From positions 124,001 through 188,000 of the forward strand of contig SCTK01000014.1 of the NCBI GenBank assembly GCA_004298905.1: a stretch of DNA of 64,000 nt. The letters run 5' to 3'. Positions 24,674-33,885 of this stretch are shown here, piece by piece. The notes under the pieces were generated by a model that did not search any database, was not told the origin of the DNA, and saw only the letters and a program-made list of their open reading frames with translations. Within the stretch, counting starts at the first letter, position 1, and every line of letters starts with the position of its first letter. The position numbers and the translations under genes were made by a program. The stretch is from Burkholderiaceae bacterium. Lineage in GTDB: Bacteria > Pseudomonadota > Gammaproteobacteria > Burkholderiales > Burkholderiaceae_D.

Positions 24674-25009
24674 ATGCAAACCCTGCGTGCCCGTGATTTG
24701 TCTGACTGGTTGCAACCGATAGAACGCTATGTCGATCTGCCTGCGCCGCAATTGCTCGACGTACGCGAAGCATGGGAGTTGCAAAAGTGCAGTCTGGATA
24801 ATGTGATTGCAATTCCGCTGGGGCAGGTCCCGGCGCAAGTTGAACGGCTGGACCCGCAGCGCCCGGTGGTATGCATCTGCCACCACGGCTGGCGCAGCTT
24901 GCAAGCCGCGGCCTGGCTGGAACGCAACGGTTTTGATGAAGTCTACAATTTGTCCGGTGGCGTCGCTGCCTGGGCCAATGAAGTGGATCCGCAGTTTCCG
25001 ACCTATTAA
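24674..25009 (+). CDS. Rhodanese-domain protein
   Basis: A 111-residue single rhodanese domain, a sulfur carrier or thiosulfate sulfurtransferase. It shows LLDVREAWE, then the active-site loop VCICHHGWRSLQAA with the catalytic Cys, and the terminal NLSGGVAAWANEVDP. ATG 24674 is used; a TTG 12 bases earlier is possible. It sits between pcm and the tolC-like gene in a tightly spaced operon, an arrangement I recall from other betaproteobacteria. Confidence 0.92.
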   Translation: MQTLRARDLSDWLQPIERYVDLPAPQLLDVREAWELQKCSLDNVIAIPLGQVPAQVERLDPQRPVVCICHHGWRSLQAAAWLERNGFDEVYNLSGGVAAWANEVDPQFPTY

Positions 25010-25024
25010 CGATTTGGGACAACC

Positions 25025-26437
25025 ATGGCCAAGCGCCTGCATCTTTCAGGACTGATCTTCGGCCTTTTCAGCCTGGCCAGTATGCCGGTCAGCGCGCTCG
25101 ATCTGCTGCAGATCTATCGTGATGCGCAGAATAACGACAGCACCTATGCCGCTGCCCGCGCCCAGGCTGCCGCCAGCCGCGAGAAATATCCGCAAGGCCG
25201 CGCCGGTTTGCTGCCTGTCGTCAATTACACCGCCAGCAAAACCCGCGTCAACACAACGACCGACTATGACACGCACACACAAGCGTTGACGCTGACGCAA
25301 CCCTTGTTCCGCTGGGCGAATTGGGAAAGCTTCGAGCAAGGCAAATTGCAGGCAGCGCAGGCCGAGACCGTGTTCGCCCAGGCCGGTGCCGATCTGATCG
25401 TGCGCGTTGCGCAAGCCTATTTCGATGTACTCGCCGCGCAAGACACGATCGCATTCATCGAAGCGCAACAGAGCGCCATCACCCAGCAGCTCGAACAAGC
25501 CAAGCGCAACTTTGAAGTCGGCACCGCCACCGTCACCGATCAACAGGAAGCGCAAGCGCGCTACGACCTCGCCGTCGCGCAGGAAATTGCCGCGCGCGCC
25601 GATCTGGAAAACAAACGCAATGCTCTGCGCCTGATCGTTGGCAAGCCCGTGAACGATCTCCGTCCCCTGCCGACCAAAGTCGTGCTGTCTGGGCCGCAAC
25701 CGGCCAATGCCGAACCTTGGGTCAAGAGTGCGGAAGAAAACAACTATGCCGTGATGATTCAGCAGTTCAACCAGAAAATTGCCGAACACGAAATCGGCAA
25801 GGCGCGCGGCGGTCATCTGCCCACGCTCGATCTCACCGCCAGCCGCAACAAGAATTATCAATCCTTCAACTCGCTCACCGGCACCGATTCCAATACCACC
25901 AGCACGCAGATCGGTGTGCAGTTGACCGTGCCGCTGTTCGCTGGCGGCGGTACACAAAGCCATGTGCGCGAAACCATTGCACTGGAAGACAAGGCTCAGC
26001 AGGATCTGGAAAGTGCGCGCCGCAACGCCGCCCAAACTGCGCTGCAATCCTTCGCCGGCGTGCAGAGCGGTCTGGCGCAGGTGCGTGCCCTCGAAGCCGC
26101 CGAAAAATCCAGCCAGCTCGCGCTCGAATCCAACAAGCTCGGCTATGAAGTTGGCGTGCGCATCAACATCGACGTCCTCAACGCCCAGCAGCAACTCTTC
26201 CAAACCCAGCGCGACCTCGCCAAGGCGCGTTACGATACCCTCATCAACGGCCTCAAGCTGAAAGCATCCAACGCCACCCTGTCCGACGAAGATGTCGAAG
26301 CCATCAATCGCTTGCTGGAAAGTGGCACCTCAAGCGCCCTGCCGCTGCCCCCACGCAGAAAAGAAGCCCTCAAACTCAAAGCAGATTTTTCAATTGCGCC
26401 AACGTCCGTTGCGTTGCGCCACGATGCTGCCGACTGA
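25025..26437 (+). CDS. tolC: TolC-family outer-membrane channel protein
   Basis: A 470-residue outer-membrane efflux/secretion channel. A signal peptide (LIFGLFSLASMPVSA) is cleaved before LDLLQIYRDAQNND. Two homologous halves are visible, each with helical Ala/Gln-rich segments (ARAQAAASREKYPQGRAGLLP; KIAEHEIGKARGGHLPTLDL). The trimer would dock with adaptors such as the RND protein upstream or type I secretion systems. The last 62 bases overlap the 3' end of the convergent waaA gene, so its extreme C-terminus (after LPLPPRRKEALKLKADF) may be unconserved extension. Confidence 0.93.
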   Translation: MAKRLHLSGLIFGLFSLASMPVSALDLLQIYRDAQNNDSTYAAARAQAAASREKYPQGRAGLLPVVNYTASKTRVNTTTDYDTHTQALTLTQPLFRWANWESFEQGKLQAAQAETVFAQAGADLIVRVAQAYFDVLAAQDTIAFIEAQQSAITQQLEQAKRNFEVGTATVTDQQEAQARYDLAVAQEIAARADLENKRNALRLIVGKPVNDLRPLPTKVVLSGPQPANAEPWVKSAEENNYAVMIQQFNQKIAEHEIGKARGGHLPTLDLTASRNKNYQSFNSLTGTDSNTTSTQIGVQLTVPLFAGGGTQSHVRETIALEDKAQQDLESARRNAAQTALQSFAGVQSGLAQVRALEAAEKSSQLALESNKLGYEVGVRINIDVLNAQQQLFQTQRDLAKARYDTLINGLKLKASNATLSDEDVEAINRLLESGTSSALPLPPRRKEALKLKADFSIAPTSVALRHDAAD

Positions 26438-27650
26438 ACACTAACGCGGCGCTGGCCATGGATTCCTGCTTGGCAGGGTGTTGCAGGATGCGGTTGGCAA
26501 ACGTCATCATCATGGTGGCATCGTCGACACGGCGCGCAGCGCCGGCGGTGATGGCTTGTTCACTGGCTTGCGCAAAGTTGAACGTGTGCGGGCCGAGCAA
26601 AATCGGTTTGCCGACGGCGCAGGCTTCGATCAAGTTTTGCCCACCCAAGGGCAACAAGCTGCCGCCGATGAAGGCCGCATCACACACGCTGCAATAAGCC
26701 GTCATTTCACCCATGCTGTCGCCCAGCCAGACGCGCACGCTGGCGGGAATCGCTTGCCCCGGCTGCCATTGGCTGCGGCGTGCAAAAGGGATGCCTTGTT
26801 GTTGCAGTAATTGCGCGACTTCCTCGAAGCGTTGCGGGTGGCGCGGCACCAGCACCAGTAGCGCGTCGGCCGCGAGCGCAGGGAGTTTTTCCAGAATCAG
26901 CGCTTCTTCCCCTTCGCGCGTGCTGGCCGCGAGCACCACCGGGCGCGTTTGCTGCGCATCGATGGCCGCGCGCCATTGCTGACCGAGCGCGCGCAGCGCT
27001 TCATCGGGCGCGACATCGAATTTCAGATTACCGGTCACGACCACATCCTGCGCGCCGAGAGCGTACAAACGCTGCGCATCGGCCGGTGTTTGCGCAGCAA
27101 TCAAACGCAGGCTGCGCAAGGCCTCCTGCATCAAACCACCCCAGCGCGCGGCTTTGCGTGCCGATTTTTCCGACAGGCGCGCATTGACCAGCGCCATTGG
27201 CACCCGGTGTTTCTGGGCTTGGCGCAACAGGTTGGGCCAGATTTCCGTTTCCAGCACAATGCCGAGCACGGGCTGGAAGTGCTTGAAGAAACGCGCCGTG
27301 GCGCAGGGGTAATCGTAGGCGAGATAGGCGCGCTGCACGCGATCGCCAAACAAACGTTCGCCGGTGGCGCGCCCGGTCGGCGTCATGTGCGTGAGCAGAA
27401 TGCGATGTTCGGGGTAGGCCTGCAGCAGCGCTTCGATCAGCGGTTGCGCGGCCTGCGTCTCGCCCACCGAAACTGCATGCACCCAGATCAGGGGCCGTTC
27501 AACGACGATGGAATAAAAGCCCCAGCGTTCGCGCCAGTGCTGCAGATATTCTTTTTGCTTGCGGCCGCGCCACAGCAGGTAGGCGGCGATGAAGGGGGTC
27601 GCCACATACCAGAGCAGGTCGTACCACCACGCGCGCACCCAATACTTCAT
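26376..27650 (-). CDS. waaA: 3-deoxy-D-manno-octulosonic acid (Kdo) transferase
   Basis: Transfers Kdo from CMP-Kdo to lipid A precursor at the inner membrane, the first step of LPS inner-core assembly. The 424 residues match the family length. The N-terminal membrane anchor (LLWYVATPFIAAYLLW) is followed by WVHAVSVGETQAAQPLI with the catalytic Glu region, LLTHMTPTGR, WPNLLRQAQ and the C-terminal FIGGSLLPLGGQNLIEACA. The start overlaps the waaC stop by ATGA; the two form an LPS-core operon transcribed leftward. The 3' end overlaps tolC by 62 bases. Confidence 0.95.
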   Translation of the reverse strand: MKYWVRAWWYDLLWYVATPFIAAYLLWRGRKQKEYLQHWRERWGFYSIVVERPLIWVHAVSVGETQAAQPLIEALLQAYPEHRILLTHMTPTGRATGERLFGDRVQRAYLAYDYPCATARFFKHFQPVLGIVLETEIWPNLLRQAQKHRVPMALVNARLSEKSARKAARWGGLMQEALRSLRLIAAQTPADAQRLYALGAQDVVVTGNLKFDVAPDEALRALGQQWRAAIDAQQTRPVVLAASTREGEEALILEKLPALAADALLVLVPRHPQRFEEVAQLLQQQGIPFARRSQWQPGQAIPASVRVWLGDSMGEMTAYCSVCDAAFIGGSLLPLGGQNLIEACAVGKPILLGPHTFNFAQASEQAITAGAARRVDDATMMMTFANRILQHPAKQESMASAALVFSRQHRGATQRTLAQLKNLL

Positions 27651-28609
27651 GCAGTCGCTCCCAATGCTTTCAGTGCCGCCATCACGTCAGCCACCGCAGG
27701 CCAGTGTCCCGGCTCGCCCAGCGTGGCGTGACGCAGACTCCAGTATGGCGCGATGCGCCAGCGCGGCGTTGCGCCAAACAAAAACACGGTGCGCGCACCG
27801 GTGGCGGCAGCCAGATGCGACAGGCCGGTATCCAACCCCACGACCGCCTGCGCGCCCTGCATGATCTGGCCCCACTCGAGCAGACCCAGACGCGGCGCCA
27901 CCACACCACCCCCGACGGCCTGCACCACGCGCGCGGCGCGTTCCTGTTCAACGGGCGAACCCCAGGGCAGCACCGGCGTCACGCCCTTGCGCAAGAGTGC
28001 GCGCGCCAGTTCGATCCAGTTCGCTTCCGGCCACAGCTTGTAGGCGGCGGCAGTCATGTGCAAGAGCACGGCATAGGGTTGCGCGGGGGGTGTCCATGCC
28101 GTTTCGATCTGCGACAGGTCGAGTCCAAAATCCGGCAAGCCCTGCACCGTGTAGCCCAGCGCCTGCGCCGGTACCGAACGCAGTTGTTCGATCATGTGGG
28201 TATCGCGTTTGATCGGCAGTGCTGCATCCAGCAGACACGCGGACAGCGGCTCTTTGGCCGCCGCGCGATTGAAGCCGAAACTTTTTCCCCGCGCGATGCG
28301 GCACAGCAGTGCGGTCTTGAACAAGCCCTGCAATTCAAACACGGCGTCATACGGTTGCGCCTGCAGGCTGTCGCGAAATGTGCGCCACTGTTGCCAATGT
28401 TCGCGGGCGAAGGGTTTCTTTTTCCAGCGCCGCAGACCATAAGGCAACACCCGCGTCACATCGGGATGGGCGCGCACGATTTCGGCAAAGGCTTCTTCCA
28501 CCACCCAGTCGATCTCGATGTCGGGCCGGAAGCGCTTGAGGTCGCGCACGACCGGCAGCGCGTGAATCACATCGCCCATGGAGCTGACTTTGACGATCAG
28601 TACGCGCAC
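27647..28609 (-). CDS. waaC: Lipopolysaccharide heptosyltransferase I
   Basis: Adds the first L-glycero-D-manno-heptose to Kdo in the LPS inner core. The 320-residue product is a GT9 enzyme: VLIVKVSSMGDVIHALPV at the N-terminus, LLHMTAAAYKLWPEANW in the middle and GLDTGLSHLAAATGARTVFLFG at the C-terminus. The start is GTG 28609, preceded by AGGAAA; an open frame continues upstream but overlaps the divergent glycosyltransferase gene. Its stop overlaps the waaA start. Confidence 0.94.
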   Translation of the reverse strand: MRVLIVKVSSMGDVIHALPVVRDLKRFRPDIEIDWVVEEAFAEIVRAHPDVTRVLPYGLRRWKKKPFAREHWQQWRTFRDSLQAQPYDAVFELQGLFKTALLCRIARGKSFGFNRAAAKEPLSACLLDAALPIKRDTHMIEQLRSVPAQALGYTVQGLPDFGLDLSQIETAWTPPAQPYAVLLHMTAAAYKLWPEANWIELARALLRKGVTPVLPWGSPVEQERAARVVQAVGGGVVAPRLGLLEWGQIMQGAQAVVGLDTGLSHLAAATGARTVFLFGATPRWRIAPYWSLRHATLGEPGHWPAVADVMAALKALGATA

Positions 28610-28711
28610 TCGATTTCCTGTGGATATTTTGTCGGCCGGTGATTGTACCAAGCTGACCCAAAGCCGGGACGAGCAGGTAAAATCCGTGGGCCCGGTTTTT
28701 CTACACGCCCC

Positions 28712-29482
28712 GTGAACACGACGCCCCCACCGCTCTCCGCTGTCATCATCACCCGCAACGCCGCCGCCGAACTGGCCGACTGCCTGCGTTCGCTGGCGTT
28801 TGCGCAAGAGGTCGTGGTGGTCGATTCGGGCAGCACCGATGGCACGGTAGCGCTGGCGCAGCAGCTGGGCGCGCGCGTGATTGAAAAGGAATGGCTGGGG
28901 TTCGGGCCGCAAAAACAATTTGCCGTTGAGCAGGCCCGCAACGATTGGGTGCTGTGTGTGGATGCCGATGAGCGCATCAGCCCGGCCTTGCAGGCGAGCA
29001 TTGTGCACACGCTCGCCGCGCCGGCGCAGCGCGTGTATCGCATGCGCCGCTGCAACCGTTTTCTCGGCCGCTATCTGCGTCACGGCGAAGGCTATCCCGA
29101 CTGGAACACGCGGCTGTTCGACCGCCGCGCCGCGCGCTGGGCCGATGTGCCCGTGCATGAGCATGTGGTCAGCGACGTGCTGGTCGGCGATCTGGAGGGC
29201 GATCTCTTGCACCATTCGCAAGACACGCTGGCCAGCTATATCGACAAGCAGAATCGCTACACGACTTTGCAAGCCAATGAATTATTTGCGCGCGGGAAAA
29301 AAGTGGGCGCACTGAAAATCGTGGCCTCGCCGCTGGTGCGTTTTCTGCGCTTTTATGTTTTCCGTCTTGGCTTCCTCGATGGCCTGCCGGGCTTTGCACA
29401 CATTGCGATGGGCAGTTTCTTTGGCATGGTCAAATACGCCAAATGCTACGCGCTGCAACTTTCAGGGAATAAAAATCAATGA
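28712..29482 (+). CDS. Family 2 glycosyltransferase, WaaE/KdtX-like (LPS core)
   Basis: A 256-residue GT2 enzyme. SAVIITRNAAAELADCLRSL begins the nucleotide-binding fold, with VVVDSGSTDGT and the metal-binding CVDADERI. The EGYPDWNTRLFDRRA and VPVHEHV segments are characteristic of WaaE-type enzymes that add glucose to heptose I, and a hydrophobic C-terminal hairpin allows membrane association. Start GTG 28712 matches the family N-terminus, though no good ribosome site is seen. A CTGACC/TAAAAT promoter-like pair with 19-base spacing lies at 28653-28683. It overlaps the epimerase gene downstream by ATGA. Confidence 0.85.
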   Translation: MNTTPPPLSAVIITRNAAAELADCLRSLAFAQEVVVVDSGSTDGTVALAQQLGARVIEKEWLGFGPQKQFAVEQARNDWVLCVDADERISPALQASIVHTLAAPAQRVYRMRRCNRFLGRYLRHGEGYPDWNTRLFDRRAARWADVPVHEHVVSDVLVGDLEGDLLHHSQDTLASYIDKQNRYTTLQANELFARGKKVGALKIVASPLVRFLRFYVFRLGFLDGLPGFAHIAMGSFFGMVKYAKCYALQLSGNKNQ

Positions 29483-30483
29483 GCACTCTCGTCACCGGCT
29501 GCGCCGGCTTCATCGGCATGTTCACCGTGGAGCGCCTGTTGGCGCGTGGCGAGCATGTGATCGGCGTCGACAATCTGAACGATTACTACGACGTTGCGCT
29601 CAAGCAGGCACGGCTGGCGCGCTTGCAAGCACACCAGAATTTTCAATTCGTGCAGATGGACCTGGCCGACCATGCCGCTTGCGAAGCCTTGTTCCAACAA
29701 GACATCACGCACGTGATCCATCTGGCCGCACAGGCCGGTGTGCGTTACTCGCTGAAGAATCCGCACGCTTACGCGCAGAGCAATCTGGTGGCCTTCACGA
29801 ATCTGCTCGAAAGCTGCCGCGCACGCCAAACCACGCACCTGGTCTATGCCAGCAGTTCCAGCGTCTATGGCGCCAACACCAAGGTGCCGTTTTGCGAAAC
29901 AGATGCCGTCGATCACCCGGTCAGCTTCTACGCCGCCACCAAGAAAGCCAACGAGCTGATGGCGCACACCTACAGCCATTTATACGGCCTGCCAACCACC
30001 GGCCTGCGCTTCTTCACCGTCTACGGCCCCTGGGGCCGGCCCGACATGTCGCCGATGCTGTTCGCCAGCGCCATCATGCAGGGCAAACCCATCGACGTGT
30101 TCAACCATGGTCAGATGGAACGCGACTTCACTTATGTGGACGATATTGTCGAAGGCGTCCTGCGCGTGCTCGACCAACCCGCGCAACCGGACCCGGCGTT
30201 CAACAGCGATCAACCCGACGCCGCCACCAGTTTCGCGCCCTATCGCATCTACAATATCGGCAACCATCAGCCGGTGGCGCTGCTGCAATATATCGAGACG
30301 CTGGAACAGGCGCTCGGCAAAACCGCGCAGAAAAATTTTCTGCCGATGCAGGCGGGCGATGTGGTGCGCACCTATGCCGATACCACGCGCTTGCAGCAAG
30401 CCGTCGGCTTTGCGCCGAACACGCCACTGGATCAGGGTTTGCGGCGTTTTGCCGCGTGGTTCAAAACGTATTACGGCTATTGA
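29479..30483 (+). CDS. NAD-dependent epimerase, UDP-glucuronate 4-epimerase-like
   Basis: A 334-residue extended SDR. LVTGCAGFIGMFTVERLLARG is the NAD site. GVDNLNDYYDVALKQARL is diagnostic of the UDP-glucuronate 4-epimerase group, which makes UDP-galacturonate. SSSSVYG and YAATKKANE supply the catalytic Ser and Tyr-Lys, and RFFTVYGPWGRPDM follows. The product could be galacturonate for LPS or capsule. The start overlaps the upstream glycosyltransferase gene by ATGA. Alternatives within the same SDR group, such as GalE, are less likely. Confidence 0.88.
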   Translation: MSTLVTGCAGFIGMFTVERLLARGEHVIGVDNLNDYYDVALKQARLARLQAHQNFQFVQMDLADHAACEALFQQDITHVIHLAAQAGVRYSLKNPHAYAQSNLVAFTNLLESCRARQTTHLVYASSSSVYGANTKVPFCETDAVDHPVSFYAATKKANELMAHTYSHLYGLPTTGLRFFTVYGPWGRPDMSPMLFASAIMQGKPIDVFNHGQMERDFTYVDDIVEGVLRVLDQPAQPDPAFNSDQPDAATSFAPYRIYNIGNHQPVALLQYIETLEQALGKTAQKNFLPMQAGDVVRTYADTTRLQQAVGFAPNTPLDQGLRRFAAWFKTYYGY

Positions 30484-30494
30484 TGGGAGGTGAT

Positions 30495-30887
30495 ATGGCA
30501 CACAGAAATCCACACCACAGGCAAGATGGCAGCGCAAAGATCATTGCCATTGCACTGCCCGCAGTACTGATTGCGCTGGTCATCCTCTATACCTGGATTG
30601 TCCTGTCCTGGAGTTACTCCGACGGCGAGCGCGCCGGTTATGTGCAAAAACTTTCGCGCAAGGGCTGGGTCTGCAAAACCTGGGAAGGTGAGTTAGCCAT
30701 GGTGTCACTGCCCGGTGCCATGCCGGAAATTTTCCATTTCTCGGTGCGCGACGACGCTGTCGCGCAGCGCCTGAACACCGTGGTCGGCAAACGCGTGGCG
30801 CTGGTCTATGAACAACACGTCGGACTACCGACCAATTGCTTTGGTGAGACGTCTTACTTCGTGACCGATGTAAAAGTGGTGGAATAG
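30495..30887 (+). CDS. Small membrane protein of unknown function
   Basis: A 130-residue protein with one membrane helix (about 16-37, IIAIALPAVLIALVILYTWIVL) and a soluble domain containing YSDGERAGYVQKLSRKGWVC and TWEGELAM. I recognise no catalytic motif; two Cys residues could pair. ATG 30495 follows GGGAGG. It begins 11 bases after the epimerase stop, so it is likely co-transcribed. It is convergent with the phosphomannomutase gene, separated by eight bases with no terminator visible. Confidence 0.75.
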   Translation: MAHRNPHHRQDGSAKIIAIALPAVLIALVILYTWIVLSWSYSDGERAGYVQKLSRKGWVCKTWEGELAMVSLPGAMPEIFHFSVRDDAVAQRLNTVVGKRVALVYEQHVGLPTNCFGETSYFVTDVKVVE

Positions 30888-30895
30888 AGCGCAGT

Positions 30896-32302
30896 TCAGT
30901 AGGGCAACGCGGCGTCTGCTTTCTGTTTCAAAATCTCGCGCTTGAATTCCGCCTGAATCCGCGCCAGCGCTTCTGCGTTGTCGGCTTCAAAACGCATCAC
31001 AATCACCGGGGTGGTGTTCGATGAACGCGCCAGACCGAAGCCGTCGGGGTATTCGACGCGCAGGCCGTCGATGGTGATGATTTCTTCCGCGCCGGGGAAA
31101 CTGGCGTGCTGGTGCAGTTTGTCGATCAGCGCAAAGTTTTCACCTTCCTGCAGTTTGAGTTGCAGCTCGGGGGTGCAGATCGAGTCGGGCAGTGCGTTGA
31201 GCACGGCGCTGGGGTTGGCGCTGCGGCTGAGGATTTCGAGCAGGCGCGCGCCCGTGTAGAGCCCGTCGTCGAAACCGTACCAGCGTTCCTTGAAGAAGAC
31301 GTGGCCGCTCATTTCCCCCGCCAGTGGCGCGCCGGTTTCTTTCAACTTGGCCTTGACCAGTGAGTGCCCGGTGCGCCACATCAGCGCTTCGCCACCGTGG
31401 GCGCGAATATGTTTGGCGAGGTGGCGGCTGCATTTGACGTCAAAAATGATTTGCGCGCCGGGGTTGCGCGACAGCACATCTTGCGCGAACAACATCATCT
31501 GGCGGTCAGGATAGATGATGTTGCCTTCCTTGGTGACGACACCGAGACGGTCGCCATCGCCGTCGAAGGCGAGGCCGAGTTCGGCATCGGTGTCGCGCAA
31601 ACAGCGTTGCAGGTCTTCGAGATTTTCCGGATGCGCGGGATCGGGATGGTGGTTGGGGAAGGTGCCATCGACTTCGCAAAACAGTTCGGTTACTTCACAG
31701 CCGAGGGCGCGGAACAGCTCCGGCGCGTAAGCGCCAGCGGCGCCGTTACCGGCATCGATGGCGATCTTCATCGGCCGCGCGAGTTTGACATCGCTGGTGA
31801 TGCGGTCGATGTAGGCGTGCCGCACATCCTGCGTGCGCAAGCTGCCGCGACGGGGCGATTGTGCGGCGGAAAAATCGGGGGAGGCAATGCGTGTGTAAAT
31901 CGAGGTGATGGTGTCGCCATGAATCGCTTCGCCGGCAATCACCATTTTCAAGCCGTTGTATTCGGGCGGGTTGTGGCTGCCGGTGACCATCACGCCGGTG
32001 CCTGTCTCCAGCAAGAAGTTGGCGTAGTAGACCATCGGCGTGACCACGCTGCCGATGTCGATGACATCGACGCCCGCATCCATGATGCCTTCGGCCAGCG
32101 CCCCGGCCAGCTCGGGACCGGACAGGCGACCATCGCGCCCCACTACCATGGTGTGCACACCCTTGGCCTGCGCCATCTCCGCCAGTGCATAGCCGATGGC
32201 GCGCACCACTTCGACGGTCAGCGTTTTATCGACGATGCCGCGAATGTCGTAGGCTTTGAAAATCGAGGGGGTGGGCGTGGTGGTTTTGAAATAGTGCGGC
32301 AT
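30896..32302 (-). CDS. algC: Phosphomannomutase/phosphoglucomutase
   Basis: A 468-residue alpha-D-phosphohexomutase interconverting the 6- and 1-phosphates of mannose or glucose, feeding GDP-mannose and UDP-glucose. The N-terminal FKAYDIRGIVD, the phosphoserine loop VTGSHNPPEYNG, the metal-binding AFDGDGDRLG and the sugar-binding GEMSGHVFF identify an AlgC-type bifunctional enzyme. ATG 32302 is chosen over an upstream in-frame start that would run into the shared promoter gap. It is divergent from manC, its pathway successor. Confidence 0.93.
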   Translation of the reverse strand: MPHYFKTTTPTPSIFKAYDIRGIVDKTLTVEVVRAIGYALAEMAQAKGVHTMVVGRDGRLSGPELAGALAEGIMDAGVDVIDIGSVVTPMVYYANFLLETGTGVMVTGSHNPPEYNGLKMVIAGEAIHGDTITSIYTRIASPDFSAAQSPRRGSLRTQDVRHAYIDRITSDVKLARPMKIAIDAGNGAAGAYAPELFRALGCEVTELFCEVDGTFPNHHPDPAHPENLEDLQRCLRDTDAELGLAFDGDGDRLGVVTKEGNIIYPDRQMMLFAQDVLSRNPGAQIIFDVKCSRHLAKHIRAHGGEALMWRTGHSLVKAKLKETGAPLAGEMSGHVFFKERWYGFDDGLYTGARLLEILSRSANPSAVLNALPDSICTPELQLKLQEGENFALIDKLHQHASFPGAEEIITIDGLRVEYPDGFGLARSSNTTPVIVMRFEADNAEALARIQAEFKREILKQKADAALPY

Positions 32303-32347
32303 GACGATTCCCGTATTAGTCCCGTGAATAATTTGGTATAGCGGATT

Positions 32348-32363
32348 GACTCTGGGGAGAGTC
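32348..32363. promoter_or_regulatory. Perfect hairpin/palindrome between algC and manC
   Basis: GACTCT-GGGG-AGAGTC is a perfect 6-bp inverted repeat with a four-base loop inside the 111-bp divergent gap. It overlaps a TTGACT element (32346-32351). A TAGAAT (32374-32379) is the best -10 candidate, but the 22-base spacing is long. The hairpin may be an operator shared by both genes. Confidence 0.35.
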
Positions 32364-32413
32364 GATAATCCATTAGAATCCATCCATCAACACATAGCGT
32401 CTGGGAGAACAAT

Positions 32414-33865
32414 ATGCTGATACCCGTTATTCTATCCGGCGGTTCCGGGACCCGCTTGTGGCCCGTGTCGCGCGAAGCATTTCCCAAGCCCTTCATGAAA
32501 CTGGGCGCGGAGCATAGTCTGCTCCAGCGCACCCTGCTGCGCGCCAGCGCCTGCGCCACCGGCAGCGATGTCTGCGTCGTCACCAACCGCGAATACTATT
32601 TCAAGACCAAGGATGAGGCGGAAGCGGTGCTGCCGTCCGCCAAAAAGGCCAGCTATCTGCTCGAGCCGGTGGGCAAGAATACGGCGCCGGCGATTGCGCT
32701 GGCCGCCTTGTGGGCCAAGGCGCGCACGGGCAACGATAAAGCCTGTCTGCTGATTCTGGCGGCCGATCATTTGATCGCTGACCTCAAGGCATTTGAACGC
32801 GCCGCGCAGCAGGCCGAAGCGCTCGCGGAGACGGGCCAGATCGTGTTGTTCGGCATTCGCCCGAATCACCCGGAAACCGGTTTTGGTTATATCGAGATGG
32901 GAGCGCCCATCACCACCGGCACGGGCGGTGGCGAGGCGTTTCAGGTGGCGCGCTTCGTTGAAAAACCGGATGCGCAGCGCGCGCTGGAATATCTGCAATG
33001 CGGAAAATTTTTGTGGAACAGCGGCATGTTCTGTTTCCGCGTCGATGTGATTCTGGATGCATTCAAACAATACGCGCCCGATGTATTGAAAGCCGCCGAG
33101 GCCGTTTGGACGAACACACCGGAGGGCGAAGGGCGGCGTTACGAATTTTCTGCCGAAGCGTTCGAAGCGTTGCCGAACATTTCCATCGACTATGCCGTGG
33201 CCGAGAAAGCCAGGGCCATCACCGTCATTCCCGCGCCCTTCGACTGGAGCGATATCGGTTCGTGGACGGCCGTGAGCGAGATGTATACCGCCGATGCCGA
33301 CGGCAACACGACCGTCGGCAGCGCGGTCGTGATCGACTCGAAAAATACGCATGTGCACAGCGACACGCGCTTGATTGCAACCGTGGGAGTGGAAAATCTG
33401 CTGGTGGTGGAAACACCGGATGCCGTGCTGGTGACCACCAAGGATCGCAGCCAGGATGTGAAGTCGGTGGTGGCGCACTTGAAAGCCAGCGGCCACGAAG
33501 CCGCCAAGTTGCACACCACGGTGCAGCGCCCCTGGGGCACGTACACGGTCTTGCAGGAAGGTCCGCGCTTCAAGATCAAGCGCATCGAAGTCAAACCGGG
33601 TGCATCGCTGTCACTGCAAATGCACCATCACCGCAGCGAACACTGGATCGTCGTCACTGGCACCGCCAAAGTCACCAACGGCGACCGCGAATTTTTCGTC
33701 GCCACCAACGAATCCACCTACATCCCCATCGGCAACCGCCACCGTCTGGAAAATCCCGGCATGCTGCCGCTGGCGATTATCGAAGTGCAATGCGGGGATT
33801 ATCTGGGCGAGGATGACATCGTGCGGTTTACCGATGTGTATGGGCGGGTGGCCGCAGCCAAATAA
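32414..33865 (+). CDS. manC: Mannose-1-phosphate guanylyltransferase / mannose-6-phosphate isomerase
   Basis: A 483-residue bifunctional type II enzyme. The N-terminal nucleotidyltransferase begins IPVILSGGSGTRLWPVSREA and includes FVEKPDAQRA; it makes GDP-mannose. The C-terminal cupin (from RPWGTYTVLQ, with LQMHHHRSEHWIVV metal-binding His residues and YIPIGNRHRLENPG) is the isomerase that supplies mannose-6-phosphate from fructose-6-phosphate. GGGAG precedes the ATG. With the divergent phosphomannomutase this gives a complete route to GDP-mannose. Confidence 0.95.
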   Translation: MLIPVILSGGSGTRLWPVSREAFPKPFMKLGAEHSLLQRTLLRASACATGSDVCVVTNREYYFKTKDEAEAVLPSAKKASYLLEPVGKNTAPAIALAALWAKARTGNDKACLLILAADHLIADLKAFERAAQQAEALAETGQIVLFGIRPNHPETGFGYIEMGAPITTGTGGGEAFQVARFVEKPDAQRALEYLQCGKFLWNSGMFCFRVDVILDAFKQYAPDVLKAAEAVWTNTPEGEGRRYEFSAEAFEALPNISIDYAVAEKARAITVIPAPFDWSDIGSWTAVSEMYTADADGNTTVGSAVVIDSKNTHVHSDTRLIATVGVENLLVVETPDAVLVTTKDRSQDVKSVVAHLKASGHEAAKLHTTVQRPWGTYTVLQEGPRFKIKRIEVKPGASLSLQMHHHRSEHWIVVTGTAKVTNGDREFFVATNESTYIPIGNRHRLENPGMLPLAIIEVQCGDYLGEDDIVRFTDVYGRVAAAK

Positions 33866-33885
33866 AGCTCGGCCCGGATACTGCG

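Noticed and set aside
28610-29272. Upstream extension of waaC to about 541 residues
   Set aside because: The extension is antisense to the WaaE-like gene and adds nothing conserved; GTG 28609 matches the heptosyltransferase N-terminus and has AGGAAA.
29355-30494. Large N-terminal extension of the small membrane protein at 30495
   Set aside because: It overlaps the epimerase gene in another frame and has a low-complexity basic composition; ATG 30495 has a strong ribosome site.
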